Shown here piece by piece: positions 51,934 to 61,070 of a DNA stretch of 64,000 nucleotides. The position numbers were made by a program, and so were the translations under genes. The notes beneath the pieces are model-generated. The model saw only the letters and a program-made list of their open reading frames with translations, was not told the DNA's origin and ran no database searches. The stretch is from Pseudonocardia abyssalis (GTDB lineage Bacteria; Actinomycetota; Actinomycetes; Mycobacteriales; Pseudonocardiaceae). Location: NCBI RefSeq assembly GCF_019263705.2, contig NZ_JADQDK010000001.1:2914001-2978000 (forward strand). Reading direction: 5' to 3'. The first letter of the stretch is position 1, and each line of letters opens with the position of its first letter.

Positions 51934-52527
51934 TCAGGTGGTGGACGCCGACCGCAGGCGCGCGGCGCGCAGGACGTAGTCGAGGCCGGTGACGACGGTG
52001 AGCACGACGGCGGCCGCGAGCACCGCCACGCGGACGACGTCGACCGTCGCCGACGCCCCGAGCAGCTCGGTCAGCGGCAGCAGGTAGAGCCCGATCGCGA
52101 GCGTCTGCAGGGCGGTCTTGGCCTTGCCGCCGCGGCTGGCCGGGATGACGCCGTGTCGCAGCACCAGCAGCCGCAGCAACGTGACGCCCAGCTCCCGCCC
52201 CATGATCACGACGGTGACCCACCACGGGACGATCCCGAGCACCGACAGCCCGATCAGCGCCGAGCCGGTGAGGGCCTTGTCCGCGATCGGGTCGGCGATC
52301 GTGCCGAACGTGGTGACCAGCCCGCGGCGGCGCGCGATGTCGCCGTCGAGGCTGTCGGTGATCGAGGCGAGGGCGAACACGCCGAACGCCGTGAGCCGCC
52401 AGGTGACGCTCAGGCCGTCGGCGGTGAGCAGTGCGGCGAGGAAGACCGGGACGAGCAGCAGCCGGATGCCGGTGAGGACGTTGGCGATGTTGAGCACCGG
52501 CGGCGGACCCGTCGGCCGGGAGGTCAC
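51934..52527 (-). CDS. pgsA: CDP-alcohol phosphatidyltransferase (PgsA-type)
   Basis: A 197-aa membrane enzyme, most likely CDP-diacylglycerol-glycerol-3-phosphate 3-phosphatidyltransferase making phosphatidylglycerol phosphate. Four to six helices carry the CDP-alcohol motif D(x)2DG(x)2AR(x)8G(x)3D(x)3D, seen here as [20 protein letters not shown] followed by ADPIADK. The GTG start overlaps the rimO stop (GTGA). Position between rimO and clgR corresponds to pgsA3 of mycobacteria. Confidence 0.93.
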   Translation of the reverse strand: MTSRPTGPPPVLNIANVLTGIRLLLVPVFLAALLTADGLSVTWRLTAFGVFALASITDSLDGDIARRRGLVTTFGTIADPIADKALTGSALIGLSVLGIVPWWVTVVIMGRELGVTLLRLLVLRHGVIPASRGGKAKTALQTLAIGLYLLPLTELLGASATVDVVRVAVLAAAVVLTVVTGLDYVLRAARLRSASTT

Positions 52528-53957
52528 CCCGCGCTCCCCGCACGGGCGAGGTTGCTGCGCGGGATGTGCTCCCCCGCCGAGACGACCAGGTCGGCGCCCT
52601 CGGTGCCGACGACGACCGCCTTCACCAGGTCGCCCACCGCGAGCCCGGATCCCCGCTCGAACACGCACTCGCCGTCGACGTCGGGCGCCTGGTGCGCCGC
52701 GCGGCCGGTGCACTCGAAGTCGGCGTCCTCGGCCACCTCGACCAGCACCTCGACCTCGGTGCCGATCCGGTCCTCGGCGCGCTGGTCGATCAGCTCGTCG
52801 GCGAGCGAGGAGATCCGCGAGACGCGCTCGGCGATCACCTCGGCCGCGACCTTGCCGTCGAGGGACACCGCCTCCGTGCCGTCCTCGTCGGAGTAGCCGA
52901 AGATGCCGATCGCGTCGAGCCGCGCCTCGGACAGGAACGCCTCCAGCTCGGCGAACTCCTCGTCGGTCTCGCCGGGGAACCCGACGATGAAGTTGCTGCG
53001 GATCCCGGCCTCCGGCGCGAGAGCGCGGATCCGGGCGATCAGGTCGAGGAAGTCGGCGCGCGAGCCGAACCGGCGCATGCGGCGCAGCAGGGTGGGCGCG
53101 GCGTGCTGGAAGGACAGGTCGAAGTACGGCGCGACGCCGGGCGTCGAGGCGATGACCTCGATGAGGTCGGGCCGCATCTCGGCGGGCTGCAGGTAGCTGG
53201 CCCGGACGCGGTCGATCCCGGGCACCTGCGTCAGCCGCGGCAGCAGCCGGACCAGCGCGCGGGTGCCGCCGGGCAGGTCCTTGCCGTAGGACGTGGAGTT
53301 CTCGCTGACGAGGTACAGCTCGCGCACACCCTCCATCCCGAGCCACGCGGCCTCGGCGACGACGTCGTCCGGCGGCCGGGAGACGAACGATCCGCGGAAG
53401 GACGGGATCGCGCAGAACGTGCAGCGGCGGTCGCAGCCCGAGGCCAGCTTGAGGTTCGCGACCGGGCCGTCGGTCAGCCGGGCGCGCGGGATCCAGGCGT
53501 GGCCGGGCACCTCGACCGACGCCGACGCGGCGGGCCGCTCGACGGGCGAGATCGGCAGCAGCGTGCGGCGGTCGACCGGCACGTGCGGCGCGGGGGCGTG
53601 GCCGCCCAGGATGTCGCCGAGGCGGGCGGCCAGGTCGGGGTAGGCGTCGAAGCCGAGCACCGCGTCGGCCTCGGGGAGCTGGTCGGCGAGCTCCTTGCCG
53701 TAGCGCTCGGCCAGGCACCCGACGGCGACGACCTTCGCGCCGTCGGCGGCGTCGGAGGCGGCCAGCAGCGTGTCGATGGAGTCCTTCTTCGCCTGCTCGA
53801 CGAACCCGCAGGTGTTGACCAGGATCACGTCCGCGCCGTCGTCGGCGTCGACCAGTTCCCACCCGCTGTCGGTCAGCCGACCGGCGATCTCCTCCGAGTC
53901 GACCTCGTTGCGGGCACAGCCCAGGGTGAGCAGGGCGGCACGACGCGGGGCGGACAC
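52524..53957 (-). CDS. rimO: Ribosomal protein S12 methylthiotransferase RimO
   Basis: A 477-aa radical-SAM enzyme that thiomethylates an Asp of ribosomal protein S12. The UPF0004 domain has cysteines in [28 protein letters not shown] and [11 protein letters not shown]. The SAM cluster motif is [17 protein letters not shown]. The C-terminal TRAM-like domain ends at the [12 protein letters not shown] segment. The [10 protein letters not shown] and [11 protein letters not shown] signatures mark RimO rather than MiaB. It is the first gene of the rimO-pgsA unit and divergent from the acetyltransferase by 45 bp. Confidence 0.96.
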   Translation of the reverse strand: MSAPRRAALLTLGCARNEVDSEEIAGRLTDSGWELVDADDGADVILVNTCGFVEQAKKDSIDTLLAASDAADGAKVVAVGCLAERYGKELADQLPEADAVLGFDAYPDLAARLGDILGGHAPAPHVPVDRRTLLPISPVERPAASASVEVPGHAWIPRARLTDGPVANLKLASGCDRRCTFCAIPSFRGSFVSRPPDDVVAEAAWLGMEGVRELYLVSENSTSYGKDLPGGTRALVRLLPRLTQVPGIDRVRASYLQPAEMRPDLIEVIASTPGVAPYFDLSFQHAAPTLLRRMRRFGSRADFLDLIARIRALAPEAGIRSNFIVGFPGETDEEFAELEAFLSEARLDAIGIFGYSDEDGTEAVSLDGKVAAEVIAERVSRISSLADELIDQRAEDRIGTEVEVLVEVAEDADFECTGRAAHQAPDVDGECVFERGSGLAVGDLVKAVVVGTEGADLVVSAGEHIPRSNLARAGSAG

Positions 53958-54002
53958 TCCCCCAGCCTACGGCGGCGCCCGCGCCGCCTACGCTCACCCG
54001 TC

Positions 54003-54500
54003 ATGACGGCCGTTCTCGTGAGGCGGGCGCGCACGTCCGACGTCTCGACGATCAAGCACCTGGTCGACGCGTACGCGGGGCGCGTGCTGCTGGCGAAGGA
54101 GATCATCACCCTCTACGAGTCGGTGCCGGAGTTCCTCGTCGCCGAGGTGGACGGCCAGGTCGTCGGCTGCGGCGCACTGCACGTGCTGTGGGAGGACCTC
54201 GGCGAGATCCGCACGGTCGCGGTGCACCCGCGGGTGCTGGGCCGGGGTGTCGGGCACGCGCTGGTCCGCGCCCTGATCGACGGGGCTCGCGAGCTGGGCC
54301 TGGAGCGGCTGTTCGTGCTGACCTTCGAGAAGCAGTTCTTCTCGCGGCACGGGTTCGCCGAGATCGACGGCACGCCCGTCGAGCCCGACGTGTTCGCCGC
54401 GATGCTGCGCTCCTACGACGCCGGCGTCGCGGAGTTCCTCGATCTCGCGCACGTCAAGCCGAACACGCTGGGCAACGTGCGGATGCTGCTGCGGCTGTAG
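54003..54500 (+). CDS. argA: Amino-acid N-acetyltransferase (ArgA/Rv2747-like)
   Basis: A 165-aa stand-alone GNAT enzyme matching the short actinobacterial N-acetylglutamate synthase (Rv2747), which starts arginine synthesis by acetylating glutamate or glutamine. It has RRARTSDVSTIKHLVDAYAG at the N-terminus and the acetyl-CoA loop HPRVLGRGVGHAL. FVLTFEKQFFSRHGFAEI is the family hallmark. In mycobacteria the gene also lies near ftsK, rimO and pgsA, which supports the call. Confidence 0.88.
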   Translation: MTAVLVRRARTSDVSTIKHLVDAYAGRVLLAKEIITLYESVPEFLVAEVDGQVVGCGALHVLWEDLGEIRTVAVHPRVLGRGVGHALVRALIDGARELGLERLFVLTFEKQFFSRHGFAEIDGTPVEPDVFAAMLRSYDAGVAEFLDLAHVKPNTLGNVRMLLRL

Positions 54501-54511
54501 CCTCGGTCGGC

Positions 54512-55363
54512 ATGGAGACGGCGTGGGAGCGCCCGGCGCCCGGCCTGCGGGAGTGGGTGGGGGCCTACACGGGCTACCGCACCGATCCCGGGCCGCCGTC
54601 GGTCCACCAGGGCGTGCCGTCGGCGCACCTGACGTTCATCCTCTGCCTCGACGGCAAGGTCGAGATGCTGGCCAACCCCGATCCCGCCCGGCCGCCCGGG
54701 GCGTTCGACGCGCTGGTCGCCGGGCTGCACGACGCCCCGGCGCAGATCGCCTCCGGCGCGGCGCAGACGGGGCTGCAGCTGCGGCTGACCTGGCGCGGGA
54801 CCCGGGCCCTGTTCGGCGTGCCGGCCGGGGAGCTCGCCGGCGACACCGTCGACCTCGCCGCCCTGCTCGGCCGCCGCACCGGGCCGCTGCTGGAACGGCT
54901 GGCCGACGCCGGTACGTGGGCGGAGCGGTTCGCCCGCCTGGACACCGCGCTGGCCGGGCTGGTGGGCGACACCGACGGGGTGCGCCCCGAGGTCGGGTAC
55001 GCCTGGGACCGCCTGCAGGAGACCGGTGGCGCGCTGCGCATCGCCGACCTCGCCCGCGAGGTCGGCTGGAGCCGCCGCCACCTCGCCGACCAGCTGCGCC
55101 GCGAGACCGGGCTGGCCCCCAAGGCCGCCGCGCGGGTCATCCGCTTCGAGCGCGCGTGCGACCGCCTGCGCTTCACCGCGGACCCCCTGGCGACGGTGGC
55201 GGCCGACTGCGGCTACGTCGACCAGGCCCACCTGTCCCGCGACTTCCGCGACCTCGCCGGGCAGACGGCGACGCAGTGGCTCGGGGAACGCGCCGCCACC
55301 GCGCACACCGGGTCCGCTTTCTCCACGACTCCGGGCCGCGCCCGGGGCAGCATCGGGCCATGA
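54512..55363 (+). CDS. AraC-family transcriptional regulator
   Basis: A 283-aa regulator. An N-terminal domain of about 170 residues (DUF6597-like, with VGAYTGYRTDPGPPSVHQG and HLTFILCLDG) precedes two C-terminal HTH motifs (LRIADLAREVGWSRRHLADQ and LATVAADCGYVDQAHLSRDF). The stop overlaps the ATG of the VOC gene (ATGA), so the pair forms a small operon. This regulator plus glyoxalase-like pairing is common in actinobacteria; the ligand is unknown. Confidence 0.9.
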   Translation: METAWERPAPGLREWVGAYTGYRTDPGPPSVHQGVPSAHLTFILCLDGKVEMLANPDPARPPGAFDALVAGLHDAPAQIASGAAQTGLQLRLTWRGTRALFGVPAGELAGDTVDLAALLGRRTGPLLERLADAGTWAERFARLDTALAGLVGDTDGVRPEVGYAWDRLQETGGALRIADLAREVGWSRRHLADQLRRETGLAPKAAARVIRFERACDRLRFTADPLATVAADCGYVDQAHLSRDFRDLAGQTATQWLGERAATAHTGSAFSTTPGRARGSIGP

Positions 55364-55737
55364 CCTCCGTACCGTCCGTCTGGCCCACCTTCGTCTGCCG
55401 CGACGCCGCCGCCGAGCTCCGGTTCCTCGTCGAGGCGTTCGGGTTCGCCGAGCGCGCCGTCCACCGGGACGGGAGCACGATCGAGCACGCCGAGCTGACC
55501 TGGGGCGACGGCGGGGTGATGGTCGGAACGCACCGTCCGGACGACCCGTGCGGCCAACCGCCCGGCGGCGCGTCGGTGCACGTCGTGGTGACCGCCCCGG
55601 ACGCCCTCTACGACCGCGCCGTCGCCGCGGGGGCGACGGTGCTGCGCCCGATCGAGGACACCGACTACGGCAGCAGGCAGTTCGTCGTCCGCGACCCCGA
55701 GGGCAACGTGTGGAGCTTCGGCACCTGGTACGAGTAG
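55360..55737 (+). CDS. Glyoxalase/bleomycin-resistance (VOC) family protein
   Basis: A 125-aa VOC-fold protein (VWPTFVCRDAAAELRFLVEAFGF at the N-terminus; DTDYGSRQFVVRDPEGNVWSFG at the C-terminus) of the PhnB-like group. His in IEHAELTWGDG and the Glu/Asp near the end could bind a metal. It may be an isomerase, dioxygenase or antibiotic-binding protein; no substrate can be read. It is translated from an ATGA overlap with the AraC gene. Confidence 0.88.
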   Translation: MTSVPSVWPTFVCRDAAAELRFLVEAFGFAERAVHRDGSTIEHAELTWGDGGVMVGTHRPDDPCGQPPGGASVHVVVTAPDALYDRAVAAGATVLRPIEDTDYGSRQFVVRDPEGNVWSFGTWYE

Positions 55738-55739
55738 GC

Positions 55740-56627
55740 CTACTGCTGCAGGATCCCCTGCACGTCGAGGGTGATCTCGATCGTCGATCCGACGACGGGA
55801 ACGCCGCGGGCGAGCATCTGCTGCCAGTTGACGGTGAAGTGCTCGCGGTGCAGCTGCGTGGTGGCCATGCAGCCGGCGCGCAGCCCGTTCCACTCCTGCA
55901 TGCCCAGGTACGTCGTGTCGAGCTGGACGTCGCTGGTCATGCCGTGCAAGGTCAGCTCGCCGTCGATCAGCCAGCGGTTGCCCCCCGCGCGGGCGAAGCG
56001 GTGGCTGGTGAAGTGCAGCTTCGGGAAGTTCTCGACGTCGAGGAAGTCGGCCGAGCGCAGGTGCGTGTCGCGCGCCTCGACGTTGGTGAACACGCTCGCT
56101 GCGTCGATCAGCACCTCGACGTGCGAGTCCTCGAAGTTCTCGGCGATCCGGACCTGACCGGAGAACTTCTGGAACTGTCCGTACACCCGCGACATCGCGA
56201 TGTGCCGGGCGACGAACCGCACCGCCGAGTGGTCGGGGTCGATCTCGTAGATGCCGGGGACCGGGGTCGTAAGCGTCTCGTCGGGCAGCAGCGTGAGCTG
56301 GCCGACCGCGTTGTGCGCGCCCCACTCGACGTTGGCCCGCTCGTGCAGGCTCTGGTAGCCGCCCGCCTCGGCGCGGATGCGGTAGTCACCGGGCTGCACG
56401 GCGTGCGCGAAGAAGCCGTACGCGTCGGTGTCGGAGTGCGCCACCCGCTTGCTGGACCGGTCGAACACCGAGATCTCGGCCCCGGCCAGCGGCTTGCCGT
56501 CGTTGTCGCGGACCTCCCCGGAGAGCAGCCCGCCGGTCAGCGGGATCGGCATGATGGCCTGTCGCGCACCACTCTGCTGCGTGCGTCCACCCCGTCGGCG
56601 CTTGCTCCAGAACATGGGGCCCAACAT
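55740..56627 (-). CDS. YceI-family protein fused to an N-terminal carboxypeptidase-regulatory-like domain
   Basis: A 295-aa two-domain protein. Residues 25-105 form a small beta-sandwich like the carboxypeptidase regulatory domain (GGLLSGEVRDNDGKPLAGAE, YGFFAHAVQPGDYRIRAEA). Residues 115-295 form a YceI lipocalin-like barrel that binds isoprenoid-like lipids (VPGIYEIDPDHSAVRFVARH, DFLDVENFPKLHFTSHRF). No signal peptide is evident, unlike exported YceI proteins; the N-terminus is basic (MFWSKRRRGG). Start is ATG 56627 or 56615. An inverted repeat GTCACTC/GAGTGAC lies 19 bp upstream. Confidence 0.88.
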   Translation of the reverse strand: MLGPMFWSKRRRGGRTQQSGARQAIMPIPLTGGLLSGEVRDNDGKPLAGAEISVFDRSSKRVAHSDTDAYGFFAHAVQPGDYRIRAEAGGYQSLHERANVEWGAHNAVGQLTLLPDETLTTPVPGIYEIDPDHSAVRFVARHIAMSRVYGQFQKFSGQVRIAENFEDSHVEVLIDAASVFTNVEARDTHLRSADFLDVENFPKLHFTSHRFARAGGNRWLIDGELTLHGMTSDVQLDTTYLGMQEWNGLRAGCMATTQLHREHFTVNWQQMLARGVPVVGSTIEITLDVQGILQQ

Positions 56628-56645
56628 AACAGATCAGCGACATTC

Positions 56646-56664
56646 GTCACTCTGGGTGAGTGAC
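56646..56664. promoter_or_regulatory. Inverted repeat between ftsK stop and yceI-like gene
   Basis: GTCACTC-tgggt-GAGTGAC, perfect 7-bp arms. It is 14 bp downstream of the ftsK stop and 19 bp upstream of the YceI start, so it may be a short terminator for ftsK or an operator for the YceI gene. Confidence 0.45.
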
Positions 56665-56677
56665 GATCGCGGCGTCG

Positions 56678-59218
56678 TCACTCGTGCGGCTCGTCGGGGT
56701 CCGCACCGCCGCCCCCGCGCATGAGCCAGATGACGCCGTCGAGCTCGTCGGGCTTGATCAGCACGTCGCGGGCCTTCGACCCCTCCGACGGCCCGACGAC
56801 CCCGCGCGTCTCCAGCAGGTCCATCAACCGGCCCGCCTTCGCGAACCCGACCCGCAGCTTGCGCTGCAGCATCGACGTCGACCCGAACTGCGAGGTGACG
56901 ATCAGCTCGGTGGCCTGGATGAGGACGTCGAGGTCGTCGCCGATCTCGGGGTCGACCTCCTTGGCCTCCCCGGCCTTCTGCGCCGTGACGCCCTCGAGGT
57001 AGGTCGGCTCGGCCTGGTCCTTGGTGAACGCCACGACCGCGGAGATCTCGTCGTCGTCGACGAACGCGCCCTGCATGCGGACCGGCTTGCTCATCCCCAT
57101 CGGCAGGTACAGCGCGTCGCCCATGCCGATCAGCTTCTCGGCGCCGGGCTGGTCGAGGATGACCCGCGAGTCCGTCAGCGACGACGTGGCGAACGCCAGG
57201 CGCGAGGGCACGTTCGTCTTGATCAGACCGGTGACGACGTCGACCGACGGGCGCTGCGTCGCGAGGACCAGGTGGATACCGGCGGCGCGCGCCTTCTGGG
57301 TGATCCGGACGACCGCGTCCTCGACGTCGCGCGGCGCGGTCATCATCAGGTCGGCCAGCTCGTCGACGATGCACAGGATGTAGGGGTAGGGCCGGTACAC
57401 GCGCTCGCTGCCCAGCGGGGCGGTGATGTCGCCCGAGCGCACCTTGCGGTTGAACTCGTCGACGTGGCGGACCTTGTTGACCTGCATGTCCTGGTAGCGC
57501 TGCTCCATCTCCTCCACCAGCCAGGCGAGTGCGGCCGCCGCCTTCTTGGGCTGGGTGATGATGGGCGTGATGAGGTGCGGGATGCCCTCGTAGGGCGTCA
57601 GTTCCACCATCTTGGGGTCGATGAGGATCATCCGGACCTCGTCCGGGGTGGCCCGGGACAGCAGCGAGACCAGCATCGAGTTGACGAAGCTCGACTTGCC
57701 GGAGCCCGTCGACCCCGCGACGAGCAGGTGCGGCATCTTCGCCAGGTTCGCGGTGAGGAAGTGGCCCTCGATGTCCTTGCCCAGCCCGACGACGAGCGGG
57801 TGCTGCTCGGCGCGCGCGGTGCCGGAGCGCAGGACGTCACCCAGGCGCACCATCTCGCGGTCGGTGTTGGGCACCTCGATGCCGACGGCCGACTTGCCCG
57901 GGATCGGCGCCAGGATCCGCACGTTGTCGGTCGCGACGGCGTAGGAGATGTTCTTCGTCAGCTGGGTGATCTTCTCGACCTTGACGGCCGGGCCGAGCTC
58001 GATCTCGTAGCGGGTGACGGTCGGGCCGCGGGTGAAGCCGGTGACCTGCGCGTCGATCGAGAACTGCTCCAGCACGCCGGTGATCCGCTCGATCATCGCG
58101 TCGTTGGCGCTGCTGCGGGTCTTGGGGACCGGGCCGGTCGGCAGGATGTCGGCGGGCGGCAGGACGTAGGGCGGCTCGCCCTCGCGGTCGTTCACGGTGA
58201 GGCGCAGCTGCTCCCCGACCGGGCCGTCCGGCTCGTCGACGACGGGTGGGGTGGCGACGATCGCGGTCGGCGGGCGGCGGCGGGTCGGCCGGGGCGGCGG
58301 CTCGTCCGCCGGCGGCTCGTCCGGGACCGGCACGACCTCCGCGTCGATGACGACGGGGTCCTCGCCCAGCTCGTCGCGCACCACGTCGGCGACCTTCGCC
58401 TGGCGCCGGCGCGACGGGCGGCGCAGCGGGGACGTCTCGGCCTCGATGACGGGGTCGGGGACGATCTCCCCGGAGTCGGACCCTGCGTCGGCCTCGTCGG
58501 CCTCGGGCTCGACGGCCCGGCCGAGCAGGCGCCGGACGCGGTCGGGCACCGCGCGGACGGGCGTGGCGGTGAGGACGAGGAATGCGTAGCCGGTGAGCAG
58601 GACGAGCACGGGGGCGGCGACCCAGGCGGTGAGGCCGGTCGCCAGCGGGGTGGCCGCGAGGTAGCCGACGGCCCCTCCCCCGGACGCCCAGGTCTCGGGC
58701 TCGACGGGCGAGCCGGACACCAGGTGCACCAGTCCGAGCCCGCCCAGAGCCAGCAGCAGCGACCCGACGGCGACGCGCGGGCGCGAGTCGGGCTGCGGCC
58801 CGGTGGCCACCAGCACGATGCCCGCGACGAGAAGGATCACCGGGAGCAGGTAGGCCCCGCGGCCGATGACCGAGCCGATCGCGCCGGAGAGCCACTGCCC
58901 GACCGGCCCGCCCGCACCGAACCACACGCCCGCCGCCGTGACGACGGCGAGCACGAGGAGGGCGACGCCGAGGCCGTCACGGCGGTGGGCGGGGTCGATC
59001 TCGCGGGTGCGCCCGACGGCCCGGCCGGTGGCACGGCCCAGGCGGGCCATGCCCCGGCCGGTCGCGTCGATGCCCTTGTCGAGCAGGTCGCGCCGCGGCG
59101 GCGGCTTGCGGGCCGCCGGCTTGCGTGCGGCGGGCTTGCGTGCGGCGGGCTTGCGTGCGGCGGGCTTGCGGGGGGACGACGCTCGCGCCGTGCTGCCGGT
59201 CGTCGTCCGTCCTGCCAT
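56678..59218 (-). CDS. ftsK: DNA translocase FtsK
   Basis: An 846-aa septal DNA pump that moves chromosome termini and loads XerCD. After a basic N-terminus with four tandem AARKP repeats, four membrane helices (about residues 80-240) are followed by a Pro/Glu/Asp-rich linker. The RecA-like motor has Walker A VAGSTGSGKSSF and Walker B (LCIVDELADLMM). A C-terminal gamma winged helix (RKLRVGFAKAGRLMDLLETRG) for KOPS recognition is present. The gene is the upstream neighbour of the YceI gene; pgsA/rimO nearby matches the conserved actinobacterial order. Confidence 0.96.
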   Translation of the reverse strand: MAGRTTTGSTARASSPRKPAARKPAARKPAARKPAARKPPPRRDLLDKGIDATGRGMARLGRATGRAVGRTREIDPAHRRDGLGVALLVLAVVTAAGVWFGAGGPVGQWLSGAIGSVIGRGAYLLPVILLVAGIVLVATGPQPDSRPRVAVGSLLLALGGLGLVHLVSGSPVEPETWASGGGAVGYLAATPLATGLTAWVAAPVLVLLTGYAFLVLTATPVRAVPDRVRRLLGRAVEPEADEADAGSDSGEIVPDPVIEAETSPLRRPSRRRQAKVADVVRDELGEDPVVIDAEVVPVPDEPPADEPPPRPTRRRPPTAIVATPPVVDEPDGPVGEQLRLTVNDREGEPPYVLPPADILPTGPVPKTRSSANDAMIERITGVLEQFSIDAQVTGFTRGPTVTRYEIELGPAVKVEKITQLTKNISYAVATDNVRILAPIPGKSAVGIEVPNTDREMVRLGDVLRSGTARAEQHPLVVGLGKDIEGHFLTANLAKMPHLLVAGSTGSGKSSFVNSMLVSLLSRATPDEVRMILIDPKMVELTPYEGIPHLITPIITQPKKAAAALAWLVEEMEQRYQDMQVNKVRHVDEFNRKVRSGDITAPLGSERVYRPYPYILCIVDELADLMMTAPRDVEDAVVRITQKARAAGIHLVLATQRPSVDVVTGLIKTNVPSRLAFATSSLTDSRVILDQPGAEKLIGMGDALYLPMGMSKPVRMQGAFVDDDEISAVVAFTKDQAEPTYLEGVTAQKAGEAKEVDPEIGDDLDVLIQATELIVTSQFGSTSMLQRKLRVGFAKAGRLMDLLETRGVVGPSEGSKARDVLIKPDELDGVIWLMRGGGGADPDEPHE
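59106..59165. repeat. 15-bp tandem repeat in ftsK coding the AARKP repeat
   Basis: TTGCGTGCGGCGGGC is repeated exactly at 59121, 59136 and 59151, preceded by a degenerate copy at 59106. It keeps the ftsK frame and encodes (on the minus strand) Ala-Arg-Lys-Pro-Ala pentads, a basic DNA- or lipid-contacting tail near the first membrane helix. Confidence 0.9.
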
Positions 59219-59279
59219 GGGCCCACGGTATCGGCCCGGGCCCCATGATCCGGTGACCGACGCACCTCCGCGGCCCGCT

Positions 59280-59302
59280 CGCTCCCGGTCACACCGGGAG
59301 CG
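59280..59302. terminator. Hairpin at the 3' end of the membrane-protein gene
   Basis: CGCTCCCGGT (59280-59289) and ACCGGGAGCG (59293-59302) pair perfectly around CAC. The hairpin includes the stop codon of the gene ending at 59289 and precedes ftsK by about 60 bp, so it should terminate the two-gene transcript. Confidence 0.6.
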
Positions 59303-61070
59303 GAGGGGTCACCGCCGTGAACGTGCCGCCGGGCAGCCACGTGTCGGTGGGGTGCCGGTGGTCCCCCGGCATGACCGAGACCTGCACCGCGGTGAAGATC
59401 CGGGGCCCGCTCTCCGGCCCGCCGCCCCACGCTGCGAGGCCCGCGGGAGACGCGAGCGCGGTGATGCCGCGCGCCCGCAGGTCGGCGACGTAGCGCTGCC
59501 CCTGCTCGGCCCGCGGGTCGAACACGAGTGCCGTGACGGCACCGGTCTGGCGCCCCAGTACCGGACCGGTGGCCAGCCACGGCGCCGTGTAGGTGCCGTG
59601 CACCGACGACAGACCCAGCGCCTCGTCGGTCAGTCGCGCGCCGGCGGTCTCCCAGCCGGCGACGACCAGGATCGCGCCGGTGGTGTCGATCGCGTCGGTC
59701 AGCGGCAGCCCGTGCTCGGCCGCGGCGGCCGTCACGACCCCGGCCGCCGCCGTCGAGCGGGGCGAGCCGTCGTCGATCACGTGCAGGGCGGGGGCGGCCC
59801 GCTGCGCCAGGAACCGCACCGTCGCGCGGAGGGTCGCGGCGTCGGAGTCGGTGAGCGCGGCGTCCGGACAGGCCCCGGGGAGCACTCCCCCGCCGACCAC
59901 CGCACCCAGCACCGCGCTGAGGCACTCGGGGCCGTCCGGGCCGGTCAGGCCGGCCACGAGAGCGGCCGGGGCGGGGTCGACCCCGGGCTGCAGCCGCAGC
60001 ACGGCCCGCCCGGTCCCGGCCGTGACGACGAGTTCCTCCGCACCAGCGGGGATGTCGACGACCGCCCACGAGCCGGGCGACCCGCTCCGGGTCCGCGTCG
60101 CGACACCGTCGACGGTGGCCCCGGCCGCGCCGACGTAGACGAGGTTGGGGCCCGGACGCTGCGGCACCACCGCGACGGGGACCGCGAGGTCGCCGAGCGC
60201 GACCGTGCGCAGCAGCGGCGCACCGCGGTCCGGGAGCGCGACCGCCGGCAGCGCGACGAGCGTGGTGAGGACGACGATCGCTGCGCCGCCCGCACCGACG
60301 GCCGCGGGGAGGACCCACCGGCCGGCGGCGGCCCGGGCGAGCACCCAGCCCAACGCGGCGGCCACGGTGAGCACCAGCCCGACCGCGAGGATGATCCCGT
60401 TCGCCGAGCGGAGGGTCGCGGCGTCGAGCCGGGATCCCGACTGCACCGCCCCGACCAGCGCCGACACCACGGCGGTGGCGATCGCGAGCACCGCGAGCGG
60501 GGTGCGGGCGCGCAGCTCGGCCCGCCGGTCGGCGGCACCGGCCACGGTGGCCGGGACGCCGAGCCCGAGCACCGCGGCGAGCACGGACACCGCGGGGGCG
60601 GGACCGATCGCGAGACCGGTCTCGACGACGACGAGCGCCGTCAGCAGCGCACCCGCGACCACCGTGACGGGCCGGGACGTGCGCGTGAGCAGCACTGCGA
60701 CCGCGACGACCGCGGCCGTGCGCGGCACCGCGGTGAGCGCACCCGTGCCGCCGCCGAGCCAGCCCAGGGCCAGCACGGCGACCGCGTACCCCGCGCCGGC
60801 CTCCGCGGCGATCGCCGTCCGGCGGGTGGGCGTGGCCGGGCCGCGCAGCAACGCGATCCCGGCCACCAGTGCCCCGGCCAGCAGACCGGTCACCCCGAGG
60901 GTGGCGGCCAGTGGCGCGGTCAGGAACGAGACCGCCGCGCCGCCGTCGACGTGATGGGGCGAGGCCGCACCCGTCAGCAGCGCCACGACCAGGGGAACGG
61001 CGCCCCGGAGGGCGGGCCCGGTCAGGCCCGCCCTCCGGTCGGTGACGCGGCCGTCAGCGGACGTCGCCAC
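59289..61070 (-). CDS. Large membrane protein of unknown function, coupled to the SBP56-like gene
   Basis: A 593-aa protein. About nine hydrophobic helices (residues 20-290) are followed by a soluble C-terminal region of about 300 residues that looks extracytoplasmic. That region has alternating strand/helix segments (AILVVAGWETAGARL, VTALVFDPRAEQGQRYVADL) reminiscent of a periplasmic-binding fold. An early external-looking loop has SPHHVDGG. It may belong to a poorly described family (DUF6239-like), which I cannot confirm. The GTG start overlaps the end of the SBP56-like gene by 17 bp, so the two are translationally coupled and probably cooperate at the membrane. Confidence 0.7.
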   Translation of the reverse strand: MATSADGRVTDRRAGLTGPALRGAVPLVVALLTGAASPHHVDGGAAVSFLTAPLAATLGVTGLLAGALVAGIALLRGPATPTRRTAIAAEAGAGYAVAVLALGWLGGGTGALTAVPRTAAVVAVAVLLTRTSRPVTVVAGALLTALVVVETGLAIGPAPAVSVLAAVLGLGVPATVAGAADRRAELRARTPLAVLAIATAVVSALVGAVQSGSRLDAATLRSANGIILAVGLVLTVAAALGWVLARAAAGRWVLPAAVGAGGAAIVVLTTLVALPAVALPDRGAPLLRTVALGDLAVPVAVVPQRPGPNLVYVGAAGATVDGVATRTRSGSPGSWAVVDIPAGAEELVVTAGTGRAVLRLQPGVDPAPAALVAGLTGPDGPECLSAVLGAVVGGGVLPGACPDAALTDSDAATLRATVRFLAQRAAPALHVIDDGSPRSTAAAGVVTAAAAEHGLPLTDAIDTTGAILVVAGWETAGARLTDEALGLSSVHGTYTAPWLATGPVLGRQTGAVTALVFDPRAEQGQRYVADLRARGITALASPAGLAAWGGGPESGPRIFTAVQVSVMPGDHRHPTDTWLPGGTFTAVTPPLPV

